From contig NZ_JACCBV010000001.1 in assembly GCF_013409785.1 (NCBI RefSeq), positions 372,001 to 436,000 of the forward strand: a stretch of DNA of 64,000 nucleotides. Direction: 5' to 3'. The number at the start of each line of letters is the position of its first letter. The stretch's first letter is position 1. This document shows, piece by piece, positions 60,955 through 64,000 of this stretch. The position numbers and the translations under genes were made by a program. This stretch comes from Microbacterium immunditiarum (GTDB taxonomy: Bacteria; Actinomycetota; Actinomycetes; Actinomycetales; Microbacteriaceae). The notes under the pieces are model-generated. The model was not told where the DNA came from. It searched no databases and saw nothing but the letters and a program-made list of their open reading frames with translations.

Positions 60955-62115
60955 TCAGTCAGCCGCCTTCTCGAGGTCGACCGAGAACCAGAAGACGTTG
61001 TACGGACCCCACAGCGACATCGCGAAGTAGATGCGCCTGCCGCCCTCGTCGACGTAACGCGGATTCATGAACGGGGCGTAGAGACCGGGGTAGTCGGACG
61101 CCCGCACCAGCTCGATGGGGTCGCCCCACGGCCCCCACGGGGTGATCCCCTCGCGGATGTAGGCGTTCCCGGCATCCGAGGACGTCATGATCCAGCGGTC
61201 GAGATACTCCGACCACATGACCGACAGCTCGCCGATCGTGCCCTCGATGACCGTCTCGGCGGCCTCCATGTCGGAGACCCACCGGGGGTTGCCGTCGTCG
61301 TCGGTTCCCGCGAAGTAGGTGTACGCCGCCTGGTCTTCGACGGCTTGTTCGGTCGCCGGCACCCGCATGAGCTGCACGCCGCCGAACCTGCCCGCCGGGA
61401 TCGCCCAGAAGTACAGGTACTCCGTGCCCCCGTCCTCGACCCGCACGGGCGCCACCTGGATGAAGTTCGAGTCGCCCGGCCACCGCGGGCTCTCGAGCGC
61501 GGTCCACGTCTCGCCCCGGTCGGTCGACTTCGCGAGTCCTGCGTGATTCGCGTCCCACGTGCCCGGCTCGCCCCAATACGACACGGACATGTACGAGATG
61601 TAGAGCGTCTCGCCGATCGCGAACCCGTGCGTCGGGATCTTGGTGACCTCGCCGTCGCCGTCGTTGATGTCGTGCTCGCCCTCGACGAGCGCCTGCGCCC
61701 AGCCGAGGTCATCCGCCGGCGCCCATCCGTCGAACGCGATGCCGTCGGACGGGTCGTCGTCGGTCGTCCACGCCGACACGTTCGAGCGCCAGATCCCGCC
61801 CTGGCCGCCCGTCGACTCGGGGGCGCGCTCGCCGAACGTGTCGCCGAAGAAGAAGTACGTGCGGTCGCCGAGGTTCGCCATCGAGCCGAGGTCGGTGCCG
61901 GCGACCGCCGCGGCCTCGGTGTCGTTGATCGCATCCGGACCCGTGAGCTGCGCGATCTCGGTCAGGTTCGAGACCCCGTCCAGCACGAACGGCTTGTCCG
62001 CGCCGCTCTCGACGGACGGCAGCGAGCCCGCGCACGCCGTCATGCCGAGGGCGAGAGCGACGGATGCGGCGACCGCCGCGGCGGCTCGGACGCGGGCACG
62101 GGCTCGTTCGGCCAT
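60955..62115 (-). CDS. GH183 (DUF4185) endo-D-arabinanase, lipoprotein form
   Basis: The 386-residue product has a signal ending ASVALALGMTACAGS (lipobox TAC) and then the DUF4185 domain with no extra module. TGPDAINDTEAAAVAGTDLG, FFFGDTFGERAP, GGIWRSNVSAWTTDDDPSDG and SYWGEPGTWDANHAGLAKST align with the secreted enzyme at 52852. GH183 members cleave D-arabinan internally. Being anchored to the cell surface, it may trim fragments near the importer. ATG 62115 has GAGGAGG; upstream sits a perfect GAAATCGATTTC. Confidence 0.87.
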   Translation of the reverse strand: MAERARARVRAAAAVAASVALALGMTACAGSLPSVESGADKPFVLDGVSNLTEIAQLTGPDAINDTEAAAVAGTDLGSMANLGDRTYFFFGDTFGERAPESTGGQGGIWRSNVSAWTTDDDPSDGIAFDGWAPADDLGWAQALVEGEHDINDGDGEVTKIPTHGFAIGETLYISYMSVSYWGEPGTWDANHAGLAKSTDRGETWTALESPRWPGDSNFIQVAPVRVEDGGTEYLYFWAIPAGRFGGVQLMRVPATEQAVEDQAAYTYFAGTDDDGNPRWVSDMEAAETVIEGTIGELSVMWSEYLDRWIMTSSDAGNAYIREGITPWGPWGDPIELVRASDYPGLYAPFMNPRYVDEGGRRIYFAMSLWGPYNVFWFSVDLEKAAD

Positions 62116-62166
62116 GGATCCTCCTCGATCGACGCGTGCCACGATACGTCGGATCGGATGCCAAGC

Positions 62167-62178
62167 GAAATCGATTTC
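62167..62178 (-). promoter_or_regulatory. LacI-type operator before the GH183 lipoprotein gene
   Basis: A perfect GAAATCGATTTC lies 52 bases before the ATG at 62115. Possible promoter hexamers around it are weak (TATCGT about 25 bases nearer the gene), so the exact promoter is uncertain. Confidence 0.75.
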
Positions 62179-62205
62179 AATCGAGCGAGCGGACTGAGGG
62201 GGAAC

Positions 62206-62287
62206 GCCGAGTGCACGGCTTCGCGTCGAGTGAACGACCCGGATGCGTCGCCACGCCGCGCTTTCGACGCGAAGCCGTGCACTCGCG
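62206..62287. repeat. 82-bp palindromic repeat, copy C
   Basis: It is the same length as copies A and B. Here the 5/5 internal loop is closed (GGCTT opposite AAGCC), so the outer stem becomes 24 nt long with 22 pairs (62206-62229 with 62264-62287), while the apical part differs. It lies 12 bases past the stop of the beta-lactamase-like gene, between that gene and the GH183 control region. Confidence 0.85.
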
Positions 62288-62299
62288 GGAGGCGCCGGG

Positions 62300-63241
62300 T
62301 CAGGCCGGGTACGCGGTCTGCGATTCGCGCAGGTAGTCCGTGGCGATGCGGGCCGCCGTGCCGATCACGCGATCTGCGTCGGGGTTGCGCTGCTCGAGCC
62401 ACGGCTCCTGGAGGAACACGCCGATCGCGAAGCGCTCGCCCGTGGGGTATTCGACGACGCCGGCCTCGTTGCGGACGCCGAAGATCGTGCCGGTCTTGCC
62501 GCTCACCCGGATGCGCGAGTCGGGGAACCCCGCCATGAGGCGGTGCGGCCACGCCTGCTGCCCGAGGATGCGGCGCACCTCGGCGGCGGCATCCGCTCCG
62601 ATCACCTCGTCGCGCCACACCGCGGCGAGCAGGGTCGTGATCTCGCGCGGCGTCGTGCGGTCGGTCGCCGCCGGGTCGCTGCAGCTGAGGCCGCGGATGC
62701 GATCGGCGATGCCCCCCTCGTCGGCCCTCACCGCGGCGTCGAGCTGCTCGAGGCTCATGCCGAGGTCCTCCTCGATGCTGCGGAAGATGCCGCGGCAGTC
62801 CACCTCGACGGTCGTGCGCTCGAGGCCGAAGGTGCGGAGGGTGGCGTTCACGGCGTCGAGGCCGACGAGGTCGGCGATGACGTCGGTCGCGCGGTTGTCG
62901 CTCACCGACATCATGAGGAACGCGAGGTCGCGCAGCGACAGCTCGACATCGTCGAGCATTGGGGCGATGCCGGTCGAGCCCGGCACGACGTACTCTCCGG
63001 CGGCGATGCGGATGCGCTCGACCGGGGTGCGCCGGCCGGTCGTGTACTGGCGGCAGAGCTCGACGAGGATCGGCAGCTTGAAGACGCTCGCGGTGACGAC
63101 GAGCTCGTCGGAGTTCACCCCGATTTCGTGACCCGTGTCGATGTCGACGGCGTGGAGGAGGCCGCGTACTCCGACGACCGCGAACTCGTCGAGGATCGCG
63201 TCACGGGCTGCGGCGAGGTCGCGAACGGTGATGGGGGTCAC
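62300..63241 (-). CDS. Class A beta-lactamase-like serine hydrolase
   Basis: This 313-residue protein has the penicillin-recognising motifs SVFK (SxxK with the catalytic Ser), SDN and KTG in the right order and spacing. No signal peptide is visible, so it may act in the cytosol or be a non-lactamase hydrolase. The Glu of the omega loop is not obvious to me. The frame is open to 63346, but CATACT (minus strand, 63249-63254) ends 7 nt before the GTG at 63241, which is therefore preferred. Confidence 0.83.
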   Translation of the reverse strand: MTPITVRDLAAARDAILDEFAVVGVRGLLHAVDIDTGHEIGVNSDELVVTASVFKLPILVELCRQYTTGRRTPVERIRIAAGEYVVPGSTGIAPMLDDVELSLRDLAFLMMSVSDNRATDVIADLVGLDAVNATLRTFGLERTTVEVDCRGIFRSIEEDLGMSLEQLDAAVRADEGGIADRIRGLSCSDPAATDRTTPREITTLLAAVWRDEVIGADAAAEVRRILGQQAWPHRLMAGFPDSRIRVSGKTGTIFGVRNEAGVVEYPTGERFAIGVFLQEPWLEQRNPDADRVIGTAARIATDYLRESQTAYPA

Positions 63242-63324
63242 GCGTCCAAGTATGGTCAAGGCGTTGTCCACAGCCTTTGGTCGATCGGCCGAATCGGATG
63301 GGCCGCGTATGTACAATCTCGCGA

Positions 63325-64000
63325 ATGCCTGTCTCCCCCGGCTCATCCGCCGTCATAGCCGACGCGCCGAGTCTCGGCACACTGCCCAGCCTCGGCACGC
63401 TCATGGACCGCTTCGGAGCGGGACTGCTCTCCCTCGAATCGGGTCCGCTCGACCGCCGCCGGCGCGTATCCGCCGTGAACCTGTACGACCCCGCCTCGCG
63501 CATCCCGCTCGACGCCGACGCGATCGTGCTCGACATGACGGCGACCGACGCAGAGTCCGCGGTGGCGCGTGTGCGCGAGTGTGCTGCCGCGCGGGCATCC
63601 GCCCTCGTGCTGCGCAGTCCCGTGCCGTCGACGCCCGAGCTCTCGCGCGCCGCGGAGGAAGGGTGCGTCGCCGTCCTCGGCCTCGCCGACGGCGCGTCGT
63701 GGATGCAGATCGCGACGTTCCTCACGCGTGCGCTGCAGATCGACGCGATCGGCACGCCGGAGGCCGCGACCGATCCCGGCACCGACCTCTTCGAACTTGC
63801 GAACTCGCTCGCGTCGCTCGTGCACGCGCCGATCACGATCGAGGACCTGTCGTCGCGCGTGCTCGCGTTTTCGGCCGACCAGGCCGGAACGGACGAGGCG
63901 CGGCGGCTGACGATCCTCGGCCTCCAGGTGCCCGACACGTACAGCGAGACCGTGCGGCAGCGCGGGCTCTTCCGGCAGATCTACACGTCCGATCGTCCGG
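63325..64000 (+). CDS. PucR-type transcriptional regulator, N-terminal part (runs off right edge)
   Basis: About 225 residues are visible. The opening (GTLMDRFGAGLLSLESGPLD, then VSAVNLYDPASRIPLDADAI) is the N-terminal purine-catabolism/PucR sensor domain; LFELANSLASLVHAPITIED, then LSSRVLAFSADQ, starts the middle domain. The C-terminal helix-turn-helix lies outside the window. TACAAT (63312-63317) ends 7 nt before the ATG and no ribosome site is seen. It is divergent from the beta-lactamase-like gene, which it may control. Confidence 0.8.
   Translation, partial: MPVSPGSSAVIADAPSLGTLPSLGTLMDRFGAGLLSLESGPLDRRRRVSAVNLYDPASRIPLDADAIVLDMTATDAESAVARVRECAAARASALVLRSPVPSTPELSRAAEEGCVAVLGLADGASWMQIATFLTRALQIDAIGTPEAATDPGTDLFELANSLASLVHAPITIEDLSSRVLAFSADQAGTDEARRLTILGLQVPDTYSETVRQRGLFRQIYTSDRP

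Noticed and set aside
62300..63241. Labelling this gene as an antibiotic-resistance beta-lactamase
   Set aside because: SxxK, SDN and KTG are present, but there is no export signal and the omega-loop Glu is not evident, so a resistance role is not supported.

Overview
The window is chromosomal DNA of very high G+C. Proteins throughout look like those of the actinobacterial family Microbacteriaceae, most like Microbacterium; this is a judgement from protein character, not a database match. Genes sit on both strands with short gaps, actinobacterial operator types are present (HAIR, ECF41 promoters, a DtxR-type box), and no tRNA, rRNA, insertion sequence, prophage or CRISPR array was seen.

Layout. 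1-8.2 kb: a partial HdeD-like membrane protein, a MATE exporter, a TrmH-type methyltransferase, a manganese group (mntH, mntR, a VIT/CCC1 transporter), an SDR, a HAD phosphatase and a YdeI protein. 8.2-23 kb: an ECF41 sigma factor with its carboxymuconolactone-decarboxylase (CMD) partner, pyrE, a secreted trypsin-like protease, xthA, a VOC/HxlR/reductase operon, a two-component system, an ABC exporter, RraA-like and ArsR/MFS genes. 23.1-27.1 kb: a small type III polyketide cluster (synthase, methyltransferase, FAD monooxygenase, UbiA prenyltransferase). 27.2-42.3 kb: a second ECF41/CMD pair, an epoxide hydrolase, an N-domain-less clpB, an FtrA-like AraC regulator, two glycosyltransferases, miscellaneous genes and a truncated chloride channel. 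62.3-64 kb: a class A beta-lactamase-like gene and a partial PucR-type regulator.

The standout is 42.4-62.2 kb, which reads as a complete locus for using D-arabinan, the arabinofuranose polymer of mycobacterial arabinogalactan and lipoarabinomannan. It has two exported DUF4185 proteins (GH183, endo-D-arabinanase family), a GH172 (DUF2961) and a GH116 enzyme (families with exo-D-arabinofuranosidases), and two further propeller proteins of unknown activity. It also has an ABC importer with two paralogous binding proteins, an L-fucose/D-arabinose isomerase-family enzyme, an FGGY kinase and a LacI repressor. A LacI-type palindrome, GAAATCGATTTC, recurs before the kinase operon, the GH172 gene, the importer and the second GH183 gene. 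Inferred route: outside cleavage, oligosaccharide import, hydrolysis to D-arabinose, isomerisation to D-ribulose, phosphorylation.

Three structural themes cross the window. An 82-bp intergenic palindromic repeat occurs three times, and one unrelated 69-bp element has the same geometry. At least 20 genes have a -10-like hexamer exactly 6 or 7 nt before the start codon, which implies leaderless transcripts. The word GGATGCC/GGCATCC is unusually common in genes and terminators.
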